Made by a program: the position numbers and the translations under genes | Part shown: piece by piece, positions 27,014 to 36,790 of the stretch | Layout: every line of letters starts with the position of its first letter | Position numbering within the stretch: the first letter of the stretch is position 1 | From: CAAGNP01 sp045603545 | GTDB taxonomy: Bacteria; Bacteroidota; Bacteroidia; Bacteroidales; UBA932 | Direction of reading: 5' to 3' | DNA length: 64,000 nt | Assembly (NCBI GenBank): GCA_045603545.1 | Contig: JAZUMG010000019.1 | Coordinates: 53,142 to 117,141, forward strand | Notes under the pieces: generated by a model | Seen by the model: only the letters and a program-made list of their open reading frames with translations | What the model was told of the DNA's origin: nothing | Databases searched by the model: none

Positions 27014-27598
27014 TTATTTTTTCTTACTAACGTCTTTAGGCTCTGCCTCAGAGATATTCTGAGGAATAGCTGTTCTAACTATCTTCTGCTGATCCTCATC
27101 AAGAGCTGCATATTTCTTTCCAAAATGTCTTGTTGCGAAATCATCACGGATAGTGTTGATAGCTCTAACCAAGGCATTCTGAACCTCCAAATAGATATCG
27201 TAGTGGGTACTACGGTCATTTTGAAGAGAGATAACACCTTCTGATACAGGATAAGTACCGAAACCTTCGATCTCTTTCTCCTTTTTAGCAGAGAGTTTTT
27301 CGTTGTTAGTAGGGTTAGTTAAAAAGTCAATAACGATTTGATCCAGCTGGCTAACATCAGAAATATATTCAGAACCGGCAAATACTGCGTCCCTTGAGTT
27401 GATCTTTACTTCCAGGATGTTACGACGATTGACTTTGATATCCTCAACCTTTGCATTTTTGTCAGGCATAGGAGGAAGACGTCTTGAAAGACCTTGCTCA
27501 GAGTCCATTGTAGAAACCATAAGGAAGAATATCAACATAAGGAATGAGATATCCGCCATAGATCCGCCGTTAATTTCGGGTGTTTTCTTAGATGCCAT
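27014..27598 (-). CDS. exbD: ExbD/TolR-family biopolymer transport protein (first copy)
   Basis: 194 aa, longer than its neighbour because of an extended periplasmic region. The N-terminus has the membrane segment with the conserved Asp (GGSMADISFLMLIFFLMVSTM). The periplasmic part is rich in charged residues, and the C-terminus ends EPKDVSKKK. It probably forms a mixed complex with the second ExbD and with ExbB. Confidence 0.92.
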   Translation of the reverse strand: MASKKTPEINGGSMADISFLMLIFFLMVSTMDSEQGLSRRLPPMPDKNAKVEDIKVNRRNILEVKINSRDAVFAGSEYISDVSQLDQIVIDFLTNPTNNEKLSAKKEKEIEGFGTYPVSEGVISLQNDRSTHYDIYLEVQNALVRAINTIRDDFATRHFGKKYAALDEDQQKIVRTAIPQNISEAEPKDVSKKK

Positions 27599-27612
27599 AT
27601 CTGTTCGTATAA

Positions 27613-28071
27613 TTAACGTTTCTTAATTGCATTCATTACAATACCACCAAGAAGTGAAGCGAGAACGCCCACAAACAGGATGTAAGTAAGAATAAGAATA
27701 GTGTCGGTCAACTTAAATGTAGCCTCTGTTGGCTGCTCAGCCACATTAACGGCTACAGGGTTGCCTGAAGCCAAGAAATAAGATGCTACCACTAGTACTA
27801 CTGCAAGAAGCAACACCAAACCTGTACTCTTAAGAGACTTCTTGTTACCGAAAGTGGCAACACAAGCAAGTACAAGGATAAGGGCAATTGCAAGTACTAT
27901 TAGAGCATATACCCACCACAAAAGACCGTCAACAAGTGTAGTAGAGCTAAGAACATCAGCCAAGTTTGACAAAGCAAACTGACCTGAGCCGTTCTGAACA
28001 TAGAACAAAGCTATGATCACTACACCGACAGCTAGTAGGACGTATTCTAATATTTTTGCAAATTTTGACAT
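27613..28071 (-). CDS. Membrane protein of the exb locus, function unknown
   Basis: 152 aa with four likely membrane segments (about residues 8-26, 48-72, 79-100 and 125-148) and a basic C-terminus (NAIKKR). No enzyme motif seen. It lies between exbB and the two exbD genes with 14-24 nt spacing, so it is probably made with them. An accessory subunit of the motor is a reasonable guess from context only. Confidence 0.8.
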   Translation of the reverse strand: MSKFAKILEYVLLAVGVVIIALFYVQNGSGQFALSNLADVLSSTTLVDGLLWWVYALIVLAIALILVLACVATFGNKKSLKSTGLVLLLAVVLVVASYFLASGNPVAVNVAEQPTEATFKLTDTILILTYILFVGVLASLLGGIVMNAIKKR

Positions 28072-28095
28072 AATTATAAATTCAAGTCAGTTTGA

Positions 28096-28881
28096 TTATT
28101 TATTTAGGTATTTAACTACTAGGTCTACTAGAGAGATTGAAGCATCTTCCATAGAGTTTACGATAGAGTCAATCTTAGATACTAGATAGTTGTAAATAAC
28201 TTGAAGAATAATCGCAACGATAAGACCACCTACAGTTGTAATCAAAGCGACTTTCATACCACCTGCTACAAGGGTCGGAGAGATATCACCAGCGATCTGG
28301 ATCTCGTCAAATGCCTGAATCATACCGATAACTGTACCCATGAAACCAAGCATAGGAGCGATAGCGATGAAAAGAGCGATCCAACCAAGGTTAGACTCTA
28401 GCTGACCCATCTGAACTGAACCGTAAGAAACGATAGTTTTCTCAACAGCCTCAGCACCCTGATCAACGCGAAGAAGACCTTGATAGAAAATTGAAGCAAC
28501 TGGACCTCTTGTATTGCGGCAAACTTCTTTAGCAGCCTCTACACCACCTTCATTAAGGGCAGCTTCAACAGCAGCGATAAGCTTTTCATTGTTGGTAGTT
28601 GCCATGTTAAGGTAGATAATTCTTTCAATACAGATTGCCAAACCGAAGATCAAACATGCAAGTACTGTAGCCATGAAGCCAGCACCACCTTCGATGAATT
28701 TGGTTTTAAGAGCTTGGTGAAGAGCAACTTCTTGTACAGGAGCAACTTCCTCAGCAGGAGCAGCAACTTCTTCAGTAGCAACTTCAGTAGCAACTGAATC
28801 AGCAACAACTTCTTCAGTCTGAGCCATAGCAGAGAAAGTCATAAGACCTGCAACTGCCAAAAACATGAAAATTTTTTTCAT
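28096..28881 (-). CDS. exbB: ExbB/TolQ/MotA-family proton channel protein
   Basis: 261 aa. A signal-like hydrophobic N-terminus (residues 1-20) is followed by a Glu/Val/Ala-rich acidic stretch (about 22-54) and then the MotA/TolQ/ExbB domain with three membrane segments; LGFMGTVIGMIQAFDEI and GGLIVAIILQVIYNYLV are the channel-lining helices. ExbB uses the proton gradient to drive TonB. First gene of the exbB-X-exbD-exbD operon. Confidence 0.93.
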   Translation of the reverse strand: MKKIFMFLAVAGLMTFSAMAQTEEVVADSVATEVATEEVAAPAEEVAPVQEVALHQALKTKFIEGGAGFMATVLACLIFGLAICIERIIYLNMATTNNEKLIAAVEAALNEGGVEAAKEVCRNTRGPVASIFYQGLLRVDQGAEAVEKTIVSYGSVQMGQLESNLGWIALFIAIAPMLGFMGTVIGMIQAFDEIQIAGDISPTLVAGGMKVALITTVGGLIVAIILQVIYNYLVSKIDSIVNSMEDASISLVDLVVKYLNK

Positions 28882-28941
28882 AAAAGTTTTGAATGATTAG
28901 TTATTAAACAAATTATTAAATAGTTGATTTATATTTATTTA

Positions 28942-28949
28942 CAAAAATA
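28942..28949 (-). promoter_or_regulatory. Putative -7 element for the exb operon
   Basis: TATTTTTG on the minus strand, 60 nt upstream of exbB, matches TAnnTTTG. A second match, TAACTTTG, lies further upstream at 29019-29012. Neither has a clear -33 partner. The 28882-29041 gap otherwise holds only AT-rich DNA. Confidence 0.4.
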
Positions 28950-29041
28950 AAGTCAATTTTTTCATCTAAATTCCCCCTATCCCAACGAGCAGTACACACA
29001 GAAAATATGGCCAAAGTTAGAAATTATTTTTCTAAATACCA

Positions 29042-30073
29042 CTACAATTTTGAAATTTCTCCCCTAATATTTTTCTCCATTGACTCTTTTACATCTTTGT
29101 TGTCGCTGTATTTTCCCATTAGAAAATAGAGCTTTGTCAATGCAGCCTCTATGGTGGAGTCCTCTCCGCTTACTACCCCAATATGTTTCAGTGCGACACC
29201 TGTAGCATACGCATCCATATCCACCCTTCCTGCATGACACTGGGTAACATTAACCACAACGAGCCCCGCATCCACCAGCACTTTGACTGCGTCTATAAAC
29301 TCTTTGCTGGTAGGGGCATTGCCCGAGCCGAAAGTCTCAAGGATGACACCCCTCAGCCCCTCAACCCCGGTCAGCACAGTCAGCAAACCGGTATTCATCC
29401 CCGGCACCACCTTGACAATGGCCACATTACGGTCAAGATTATAGTGCACTTTGAACTCCTTGCCCCATTTCGGATACCTTATCAGCTCCTGATGGAACTT
29501 TATATGGATACCCACATCGGCGAGCACAGGGAAATTGGCAGATCTGAAAGCACGGAAATTCTCCGCATTGTATTTGGTGGTCCTGTTCCCTCTGTAGAGC
29601 TGGCTTTCAAAATAGACACACACCTCAGGGACCATAGCCCTGTCCTCTTCATCTTTTGCCGCCGCTATCTCTATGGATGATATAAGATTCTCTTTTCCGT
29701 CTGTCCTCAGCATACCTATAGGGAGCTGGCTACCTGTAAATATTACCGGCTTGCCCAGATTCTCAAGCATAAAGCTCAGCATGGAGGCGGTATATGACAT
29801 AGTGTCTGTCCCGTGCAGCACCACAAATCCGTTATACTTGCTGTAGTTCTCCTCTATAATCTTCGCTATCTCCTGCCAGAAAGGGATATTGGCATCCGAT
29901 GAGTCTATCACAGGATCAAATGAACAGGAATCGAGCCTGTATCCGAATTTTTTCAGTTCAGGTACCTCCTCCAGAATATGGGAGAAATCAAATGGTGCCA
30001 GGGCCTGACTCTGTGGGTCAATTTTCATTCCGATGGTACCACCGGTGTAAATCAAAAGAATCGATCTATCCAT
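29042..30073 (-). CDS. ansA: Type I L-asparaginase
   Basis: 343 aa. Hydrolyses asparagine to aspartate and ammonia. The two catalytic threonine motifs are YTGGTIGM at the N-terminus and VVLHGTDTMSYTASML. No signal peptide, so it should be cytoplasmic, as for type I enzymes. It lies 2 nt after the tatD-like gene, suggesting co-transcription with dprA and tatD. Confidence 0.94.
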   Translation of the reverse strand: MDRSILLIYTGGTIGMKIDPQSQALAPFDFSHILEEVPELKKFGYRLDSCSFDPVIDSSDANIPFWQEIAKIIEENYSKYNGFVVLHGTDTMSYTASMLSFMLENLGKPVIFTGSQLPIGMLRTDGKENLISSIEIAAAKDEEDRAMVPEVCVYFESQLYRGNRTTKYNAENFRAFRSANFPVLADVGIHIKFHQELIRYPKWGKEFKVHYNLDRNVAIVKVVPGMNTGLLTVLTGVEGLRGVILETFGSGNAPTSKEFIDAVKVLVDAGLVVVNVTQCHAGRVDMDAYATGVALKHIGVVSGEDSTIEAALTKLYFLMGKYSDNKDVKESMEKNIRGEISKL

Positions 30074-30075
30074 AT

Positions 30076-30852
30076 TTATCCGATATTGAACATTTTCATA
30101 GCATTTGCAGTAGTAACCTCCTCCACCAGGGGGGGTTCACACCCCTTTAGGGCAGCAATCTTCGCCACTATCTCCTTCAGGTAAGAGGGCTCATTTCTCT
30201 TCCCTCTGTACGGGACAGGGCTCAACCAGGGGGAATCCGTCTCCAGCACAATCCTCTCCAGTGGCAGCCTCTCCACCACAGAGGCCACACCGGCCTTCTT
30301 GTATGTGACCACCCCACCAATCCCCACAAGGAAATCACCATATCGGTTTATCCTCTCGTAGGTCTCAAAACTGCCGGAGAATGCGTGGAATACACCTCTG
30401 GGCCTCACCCCCGCACCCTTTATTTTATCAAGGACCTCATACATATCATCTGTAGCCTCCCTCAAATGGACAATAATAGGGATATCCCTGGATGCAGCCA
30501 TCACCACCTGCTCATAAAATACAGTTTTCTGCTCCTCAATGAAATCCCGGCTCCAGTACCCATCCAGCCCTATTTCACCCACTGCACAATAATCTCTCCT
30601 GGCAAATTCACCCTTCACAAAATCGAGTTCCTCCCTCCAATTCTCCTTTACAGAGGTGGGATGAAGGCCAATGGCTGCATACGCGAACCCCTCCAGGGCA
30701 CGCTCAGCTGCACACATGTCATCAAAAGTGGAGATATCTATGGCCGGCATTATACATTTGCAGACACCGGCACCCCTGGCACGGAGGACCACTTCGTCAA
30801 AATCTGCCCTGAAATCTGCATCGTACAGATGGGTATGTGTATCTATCGTCAT
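30076..30852 (-). CDS. TatD-family metal-dependent hydrolase
   Basis: 258 aa TIM-barrel deoxyribonuclease-type hydrolase. The HxH metal motif is in IDTHTHLYD at the N-terminus, with GEIGLDGYW, IIVHLREA and the late LETDSPWLSP carrying the other metal ligands. Family members are 3'-5' exonucleases implicated in DNA repair and turnover. The start overlaps the end of dprA by 4 nt (ATGA). Confidence 0.94.
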   Translation of the reverse strand: MTIDTHTHLYDADFRADFDEVVLRARGAGVCKCIMPAIDISTFDDMCAAERALEGFAYAAIGLHPTSVKENWREELDFVKGEFARRDYCAVGEIGLDGYWSRDFIEEQKTVFYEQVVMAASRDIPIIVHLREATDDMYEVLDKIKGAGVRPRGVFHAFSGSFETYERINRYGDFLVGIGGVVTYKKAGVASVVERLPLERIVLETDSPWLSPVPYRGKRNEPSYLKEIVAKIAALKGCEPPLVEEVTTANAMKMFNIG

Positions 30853-31964
30853 TTCACCAGTAAAAATCTGCCCAACAGGTCTGAGGAGATCCTCCCCTCC
30901 AGTTCCAGTTCGGTAAGGTTCATCATTATATCCTTTCTGCCGGCACCAGTCCTCTCCATCAAATCATCCACAGTGGCCAATGACTCTTTGTACAGGTGGG
31001 CCACTATATCCCTCTTTACGGCATTATCACTCTCAAAGGTAAGAAATTTTGCCATCATATGCCTATCCTTTGAAAGATTTTTCCAACCCAATGAACTCCG
31101 GAGGGAGTCCCTGCCTGTAATCATCTCAGCGCAGGACTCCTTTATAAGGAGATTGCACCCCTGCGAGAGGTCATCATCTGCCCTGCCGGGGAGGGCAAAG
31201 ACCTCCCGGTCATAGGACGAGGCCATCTTGGAAGTGATGACACCTCCCCCCTCCACACGCGACTCCACCAGCACTGTGGCATCACAAAGACCTGCGATAA
31301 TCCTGTTCCTCCTTACAAAATTGAGTGGCACAGGTGGGGTTTTTATGGAGAAATCTGTAACAAGCCCCCCTTGCGAAACCATCTGCACAGCAGCCTTCCT
31401 GTGATATGCAGGATATATGGCATCAAGCCCGGTAGCCATGACACCAACAGTCTGCAAACCGCACCTGAGTGCCGTCTGGTGTGCCTCTATATCGATCCCG
31501 TATGCCAGTCCGCTCACAATGATTGGGGGGTCATCCAGCTCAGCGAGGGACTCCACCAGAGCGGAGCACATCCTTTTGCCGTAGGGTGTAGCCCTCCTGC
31601 TCCCCACAAAAGAGATCATCCTCCTGTGGTTCAGATCACAATTCCCTTTGAAATAAAGGATTACAGGTGCATCCGGGCACTCCCTGAGCCTTCTCGGATA
31701 GTCACTGTCCTCAATATAATACAATCTCACCCCGTGGGCATTGGCCCACTCCACATCTTTCTGCCCCAGCTCCAGAAAGATGGGATTGAGGATATCGTTT
31801 ACAAAATGGCTGTTCTCCCCGAATATACCGGCAAGTTCCCTCCTGTTGAGATTGAAAATGGCACTCGGGAGGGGAAACCTCGAGACCAGCACCCTCGCCT
31901 TGTCGCAAGAGTAGTTGAAAATCCTGTTTATGGCACAGGCATAAACCAATTCGTCGTATTCCAT
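30849..31964 (-). CDS. dprA: DNA-processing protein DprA
   Basis: 371 aa. The Rossmann-like core carries ISFVGSRRATPYGKRM, GLAYGIDIEAHQTALR and the FVRRNRIIAGL motif of DprA/Smf, which loads RecA on incoming single-stranded DNA during transformation. The N-terminal ~90 residues are a helix-hairpin-type domain, and the C-terminal ~60 residues resemble the winged-helix DprA tail. First gene of a likely dprA-tatD-ansA operon. Confidence 0.94.
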   Translation of the reverse strand: MEYDELVYACAINRIFNYSCDKARVLVSRFPLPSAIFNLNRRELAGIFGENSHFVNDILNPIFLELGQKDVEWANAHGVRLYYIEDSDYPRRLRECPDAPVILYFKGNCDLNHRRMISFVGSRRATPYGKRMCSALVESLAELDDPPIIVSGLAYGIDIEAHQTALRCGLQTVGVMATGLDAIYPAYHRKAAVQMVSQGGLVTDFSIKTPPVPLNFVRRNRIIAGLCDATVLVESRVEGGGVITSKMASSYDREVFALPGRADDDLSQGCNLLIKESCAEMITGRDSLRSSLGWKNLSKDRHMMAKFLTFESDNAVKRDIVAHLYKESLATVDDLMERTGAGRKDIMMNLTELELEGRISSDLLGRFLLVK

Positions 31965-32047
31965 ATTCTACAAAAGTAGATTGGAATACGACGGATATTG
32001 GGACATAAATCACAAAAAGTGACCTATGGAATTTTAAAATTCAGTTT

Positions 32048-33097
32048 TTATATGATAAGCATTGCATCACCATAGGTTCCGAACTTGTAACCCTCAGCAA
32101 GGGCCTCCTTATATGCCTTCATCACATTTTCATAACCACCGAAAGCGGCAGCAGACATCAGCATTGTAGATGATGGCAAGTGGAAATTGGTAACAAGTGC
32201 TGTAGGGATCACGAACTGGTAAGGGGGGAAGATGAATTTGTTGGTCCATCCGTCAAATGGGCTCACCTCGTGTCTTGTGGTGACAGGGGTCTCAACAGCC
32301 CTTGCCACTGTAATGCCAACAGCAAAAACCCTTTTGCCTTTGGCCTTGGCACTATTGATCATCTTCGCAGACTCCTCAGAAATCATAACCTGCTCAGAAT
32401 CCATTTTGTGCTTGGAAAGGTCCTCCACATCGACTGTACGGAAGTGGCCCAAACCCATATGGAGGGTAATGTTGGTCCAGTCCACACCTTTGATCTCCAT
32501 TCTCTTGAAGAGCTCCCTGCTGAAGTGGAGACCTGCTGCCGGCGAAGCCACTGCACCCTCCTTGGACGCAAAGATGGTCTGGAAACGCTCTGTGTCTATC
32601 TCCTCAGCATGAGGCCTGATCCATTTTGGAACAGGTATCTCACCCATCTCATAAAGGGTAGTCTTGAACTCCTCGTACGAACCGTCATAAAGGAATCTCA
32701 AAGTTCTGCCTCGCGATGTGGTATTGTCTATAACCTCAGCCACCAACGAGTCGTTCTCACCAAAATAGAGTTTATTGCCGATCCTTATTTTTCTTGCAGG
32801 ATCCACAAGCACATCCCAGAGACGCTGCTCCCTGTTGAGTTCCCTCAAAAGGAAAACTTCGATATCTGCACCTGTCTTCTCCTTGTTGCCTTTCAGCCTT
32901 GCAGGGAACACCTTGGTGTCATTGAACACGAAAATATCACCCTCATCACAATAGTTGATGATATCCTTGAAGATTTTGTGCTCAATCTCACCGGTATCTT
33001 TATGTAGCACCAGAAGACGGGACTCATCCCTGAAATTTGCAGGATACTTGGCAATCTGATCCAAGGTCAGATTAAAATTAAATTGAGAAAGTTTCAT
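32048..33097 (-). CDS. queA: S-adenosylmethionine:tRNA ribosyltransferase-isomerase
   Basis: 349 aa, the standard QueA length. It transfers the ribosyl part of SAM to preQ1 at tRNA position 34, giving epoxyqueuosine. Family motifs: FVFNDTKVFPARL, VASPAAGLHFS, the HMGLGHFRTVDVED loop and the C-terminal FHLPSSTMLMSAAAFGG. The gene stands between dprA and an S41 protease gene on the same strand, with a 23-nt gap to the latter. Confidence 0.96.
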   Translation of the reverse strand: MKLSQFNFNLTLDQIAKYPANFRDESRLLVLHKDTGEIEHKIFKDIINYCDEGDIFVFNDTKVFPARLKGNKEKTGADIEVFLLRELNREQRLWDVLVDPARKIRIGNKLYFGENDSLVAEVIDNTTSRGRTLRFLYDGSYEEFKTTLYEMGEIPVPKWIRPHAEEIDTERFQTIFASKEGAVASPAAGLHFSRELFKRMEIKGVDWTNITLHMGLGHFRTVDVEDLSKHKMDSEQVMISEESAKMINSAKAKGKRVFAVGITVARAVETPVTTRHEVSPFDGWTNKFIFPPYQFVIPTALVTNFHLPSSTMLMSAAAFGGYENVMKAYKEALAEGYKFGTYGDAMLII

Positions 33098-33120
33098 TAT
33101 ATGCTTTAATTATGTTTATT

Positions 33121-34689
33121 CTATTTTATCCTCTGTATTACATTGTCTATATCCGCTATGATCGGATAGAACGCCTCGTCCTCGAGCTTCGAGTACCTCC
33201 CCACCATAGCCCGTATCTGAGTCATGAAAATATCCTCCGAGATCTTCCACTGGGCCTCATTGATAGGGACCCCTGTCCTTTTGAGATACTTTCTGAACCC
33301 TGACTCAAGATCCATACTGTCAAGAAGGTGATTCAACTCATCAAGTGAAGTGACCTTCTGTAACTCTTTTCTGTATCTGTCTGCCACCTCTATACTGTAT
33401 TTCACCTGTGAAGACTGCCTGTTTATCCTCACCAGGAAGTCTGTCACACCTACAGTATCGACAGGTACAAATATATCGGGGATAATACCACCTCCGCCAT
33501 ACACCACTTTGCCCCCCGGAGTGACAAACTTGAGGGAATCGTTCTTGGGGATGCTGTCTTCATCCATCATCTCCCCGTGCATATACCTCTCCACGATATC
33601 ATCCATATACTCCCCCTTCTCATAAGGCTTCTGGATGTTTCTCCCGGTAGGTGTATAATATTTTGCCACAGTCAGCCTTATTCCCGACTTGTCGGAGAAA
33701 TAGATAGGCTCCTGCACAAGACCTTTTCCATAGGATCTCCTCCCCACTATGGTACCTCTGTCGTTATCCTGCACTGCACCGGCAAAAATCTCACTTGAAG
33801 AGGCAGAGTTCTCATTGATGAGGACTACCAGTTCAATATCCTGGCTCAGTCCGTTGCCGTCTGCAGTAAAATTCTGCCTTGCACGGTGAAGTCCCTGCAT
33901 ATAGACGATCAGATCGCCTTTTCCCAGAAACTCATTTGCCAGATACAGGGCTTGGTCCATATAACCGCCCGGATTGTCCCTGAGGTCAAACACAAGTTTC
34001 CTTATCCCCTCTCCCCTCAACTTTATCATAGCCTTGAGAAACTCCACATAACTGCTTCTGGAGAATTTTGACAGCTTGATATACCCTGTGGTGTCATCCA
34101 TCATATAGGCCACATCGACACTCTTCACAGGAATCTTCCCCCTGATTATCTCGAAATCGACCCTCTCGCCGTCCCTTCTGATCTCCACATTCACCTTTGT
34201 ACCCGAGGCACCCCTGAGGAGCCTTATCATCGAGTCCTGAGGAAATTTGACACCTGCCACCACCTTCCCGTCGATGGAGACAATCCTATCACCAGGGATA
34301 AGCCCTGCCTTCTCGGATGGTCCTCCGGTAATGACACTTATCACGACTGCGGTGTCGGCAGGGACATTGAATGTGATGCCAATGCCGTCAAAATTGCCCT
34401 GCAAATCCTCATCAGCCTCCTTCAACTCCTCCGGGGGAAGATAGACCGAGTGGGGATCCAGCTCCTTGAGTATCTCCGGGATAATCTTTTCAGATATGGC
34501 ATCATAGTCAATCTCATCGACATAATTCCTCTCTATCTGCTGCAACACAAGCGAAACCTTATCCCAATTGTGCTGGTCTGTTGCCAGAAAGTGCCCCCTT
34601 CTGCGGTCTGCACATTTGGTAATGATACTGCCCAGCATAACAAGGATAATGCCCCACAGCACATATTTGAGTATCTTCAATTTGTCCAT
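33121..34689 (-). CDS. S41-family carboxy-terminal processing protease with PDZ domain
   Basis: 522 aa. N-terminal membrane anchor or signal (about residues 7-26), a PDZ domain (about 90-170, with GGPSEKAGLIPGDRIVSIDG), then the S41 catalytic domain: DLRDNPGGYMDQAL, nucleophile Ser in NENSASSSEIFAGA and the Lys in RRSYGKGLVQ. A C-terminal helical extension of about 130 residues follows. Such periplasmic proteases trim or degrade proteins from their C-terminus. Followed in the transcript by queA. Confidence 0.94.
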   Translation of the reverse strand: MDKLKILKYVLWGIILVMLGSIITKCADRRRGHFLATDQHNWDKVSLVLQQIERNYVDEIDYDAISEKIIPEILKELDPHSVYLPPEELKEADEDLQGNFDGIGITFNVPADTAVVISVITGGPSEKAGLIPGDRIVSIDGKVVAGVKFPQDSMIRLLRGASGTKVNVEIRRDGERVDFEIIRGKIPVKSVDVAYMMDDTTGYIKLSKFSRSSYVEFLKAMIKLRGEGIRKLVFDLRDNPGGYMDQALYLANEFLGKGDLIVYMQGLHRARQNFTADGNGLSQDIELVVLINENSASSSEIFAGAVQDNDRGTIVGRRSYGKGLVQEPIYFSDKSGIRLTVAKYYTPTGRNIQKPYEKGEYMDDIVERYMHGEMMDEDSIPKNDSLKFVTPGGKVVYGGGGIIPDIFVPVDTVGVTDFLVRINRQSSQVKYSIEVADRYRKELQKVTSLDELNHLLDSMDLESGFRKYLKRTGVPINEAQWKISEDIFMTQIRAMVGRYSKLEDEAFYPIIADIDNVIQRIK

Positions 34690-34690
34690 C

Positions 34691-35107
34691 TTAATACTTG
34701 CAAATCTCTATACCTGCCCTCTCCAAAAGCTCCAGCCCCTCTGTATTCCTGTAATCCTTATTGTATACCACCCTTCTTATACCGGCCTGGATGATGAGTT
34801 TCGAACACTCCATACAGGGGGCATCGGTCACATAAAGAGTGGCCCCCTCGCTGCTGTTATTGGACTTAGCCACTTTGGTAATGGCATTGGCCTCAGCGTG
34901 AAGGACATAACTCTTGGTCTGCCCAAGTTCGTTCTCACACACATTCTCAAACCCGGCAGGTGTGCCGTTATACCCGTCAGAGATAATCATCTTGTCCTTG
35001 ACGATAAGGGCACCCACCTTTCTCCTGACACAATATGAATTTTCTGACCACACCTGGGCCATCTTGAGATAACTCAAGTCAAACTGTTTCTGTTTTTCAC
35101 TTACCAT
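34691..35107 (-). CDS. Deoxycytidylate deaminase-family protein
   Basis: 138 aa zinc-dependent deaminase. The zinc site is HAEANAI plus PCMECSKLIIQAGI, and the N-terminal CVRRKVGALIVKDKMIISDGYNG is typical of dCMP deaminases (ComEB/CDA type). It would turn dCMP into dUMP for dTMP synthesis. It starts 6 nt after the acyl-CoA synthetase gene and ends 1 nt before the S41 protease gene. Confidence 0.9.
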   Translation of the reverse strand: MVSEKQKQFDLSYLKMAQVWSENSYCVRRKVGALIVKDKMIISDGYNGTPAGFENVCENELGQTKSYVLHAEANAITKVAKSNNSSEGATLYVTDAPCMECSKLIIQAGIRRVVYNKDYRNTEGLELLERAGIEICKY

Positions 35108-35113
35108 ATCAAA

Positions 35114-36787
35114 TTATTTCTTTCTCTGGTACAAATATCTCTTGATACTCCTCTTCGGTGTCTTTTCAAACTCCTCCGGAGAGAGTTCAATCGCTGCAAT
35201 CTTGCAATAGTTGGGGAGGATCTTGTTTACCTCCTTGAGTTCTTCGTTGAGTTTTTCAAGGAGCTGGTCTTTGGTCAGCCCCTCCTTGTCCCTCAGATCC
35301 TGGTCAGGATAGATGAGTGCAATGAGCTTGTCACCATCTTCAATAACAAGAGACTCTCCCACATATGGCATATTGTTCAATTCGCTCTCTATCTCCTCAG
35401 GATAGATATTCTGACCTGAAGGGCCCAGAATCATGGTTTTGCTCCTACCCTTGATATAAAGGAATCCCTCCTCGTCGAATACACCCAGGTCACCTGTCTT
35501 GAACCATCCGTCCTCGGTGAAACACTCATCTGTAGCCTCCTGGTTCTTGTAGTAGCCAAGGAAGACATTGTCACCCTTCACCATCACCTCACCGGGGATA
35601 TTTACCGGATCCGAAGAATCTACCTTCACCTGCATCCTTGGGGCCACCTGACCACAAGAGTAGAGTTTTGCCTTATCCCAGTGCGCATAGGTGATGATAG
35701 GTCCGCACTCTGTCATACCGTAACCCACAGTGTACCTGAAGCCCACCTTCTTGAAAAATGCCTCTGCCTCACGGTTGAAAGCTGCACCACCCAGGATAAT
35801 CTCCTCGAACTGTCCACCGAATGTCTCATCAAGCGTAGTGTTGATCTTATTGTATATGACCTGGTCTATCACAGGCAGCTTAAGAAGCATCTTCACACTC
35901 CCCTTCTCCACGACAGGCTCAAGTTTCTTCTTGTATATCTTCTCAATAATCATCGGCACTGCGATAATCACATTGGGTTTTACCTGCTGGAACGCCTCCA
36001 TAATCACCTTAGGGGTCGGGAGTCTGGTAAGGAAATGGACGTGTGCACCCGCTGTCATCTCGAAAAGGAACTCAAACATAAGTCCATACATATGTGCCAG
36101 TGGCAACATCGACACCACTTGAGACTTATTGTTCATCTGTGGCTCCGCATCATATGCAAAGAGGACGTTTGAAAGAAGTGACCGGTAAGGGAGCATAACA
36201 CCCTTTGAGAAGCCCGATGTACCTGAAGTATAATTGATAAGGGCAAGCTCCTCTGGAGAATCTTCGTAGTAAGAGATATCATCAGGGCCAAAACTCTTGG
36301 GATATTTCTTGCCGAAATGCTCGTTAAGGTGCTCACATACATCGTCTATATTGTCATTGGCAGAATAGACAAGAGAAAAATCTGTCAGCAGGATAACCGC
36401 CTCAAGTGCCGGCATATCAGACTGGGTAAGACCCTCCCAAATAACATCACCCACAAAGAGGATCCTCGCCTCCGAGTGGTTGACAAGGTGCGATATGTTG
36501 CTCGATTTGAACTCGTGCAGAATAGGCACCGGGACAGCACCATATGTGGTGCAGGCCAAAAATGCCACACCCCAGTTGGCCTGGTTCTTCGAACACAAAG
36601 CCACCTTGTCACCCTTCTGAATGCCACAAGTCTCAAAAATAAGGTGAATCTTCTCTATTCTTCTGGCTACATCCCTATAATGGAGAGTGACACCTTTGTA
36701 ATCGGATAAAGCCGGGCGGTCCCAGTTCATCTTCATACTCTTTTCAATCATCTTGTTTAAAGAAGTGTTTGCCATAATTCTTTTCAT
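35114..36787 (-). CDS. AMP-dependent long-chain acyl-CoA synthetase-like enzyme
   Basis: 557 aa adenylate-forming enzyme. P-loop-like motif NYTSGTSGFSKGVMLPY, core GYGMTECGPIITY, WFKTGDLGVFDEEG and the C-terminal catalytic Lys region KTPKRSIKRYLY. It would activate a fatty or other carboxylic acid to the CoA thioester; the chain length is not readable from the sequence. A downstream ATG (36775, MANTS) is an alternative start. It lies 3 nt after an ABC exporter gene, possibly linking it to lipid metabolism. Confidence 0.9.
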   Translation of the reverse strand: MKRIMANTSLNKMIEKSMKMNWDRPALSDYKGVTLHYRDVARRIEKIHLIFETCGIQKGDKVALCSKNQANWGVAFLACTTYGAVPVPILHEFKSSNISHLVNHSEARILFVGDVIWEGLTQSDMPALEAVILLTDFSLVYSANDNIDDVCEHLNEHFGKKYPKSFGPDDISYYEDSPEELALINYTSGTSGFSKGVMLPYRSLLSNVLFAYDAEPQMNNKSQVVSMLPLAHMYGLMFEFLFEMTAGAHVHFLTRLPTPKVIMEAFQQVKPNVIIAVPMIIEKIYKKKLEPVVEKGSVKMLLKLPVIDQVIYNKINTTLDETFGGQFEEIILGGAAFNREAEAFFKKVGFRYTVGYGMTECGPIITYAHWDKAKLYSCGQVAPRMQVKVDSSDPVNIPGEVMVKGDNVFLGYYKNQEATDECFTEDGWFKTGDLGVFDEEGFLYIKGRSKTMILGPSGQNIYPEEIESELNNMPYVGESLVIEDGDKLIALIYPDQDLRDKEGLTKDQLLEKLNEELKEVNKILPNYCKIAAIELSPEEFEKTPKRSIKRYLYQRKK

Positions 36788-36790
36788 TTC

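Noticed and set aside
30385..31215. Plus-strand open frame of 276 codons across tatD and dprA
   Set aside because: Shadow of two well-supported minus-strand genes; no motifs.
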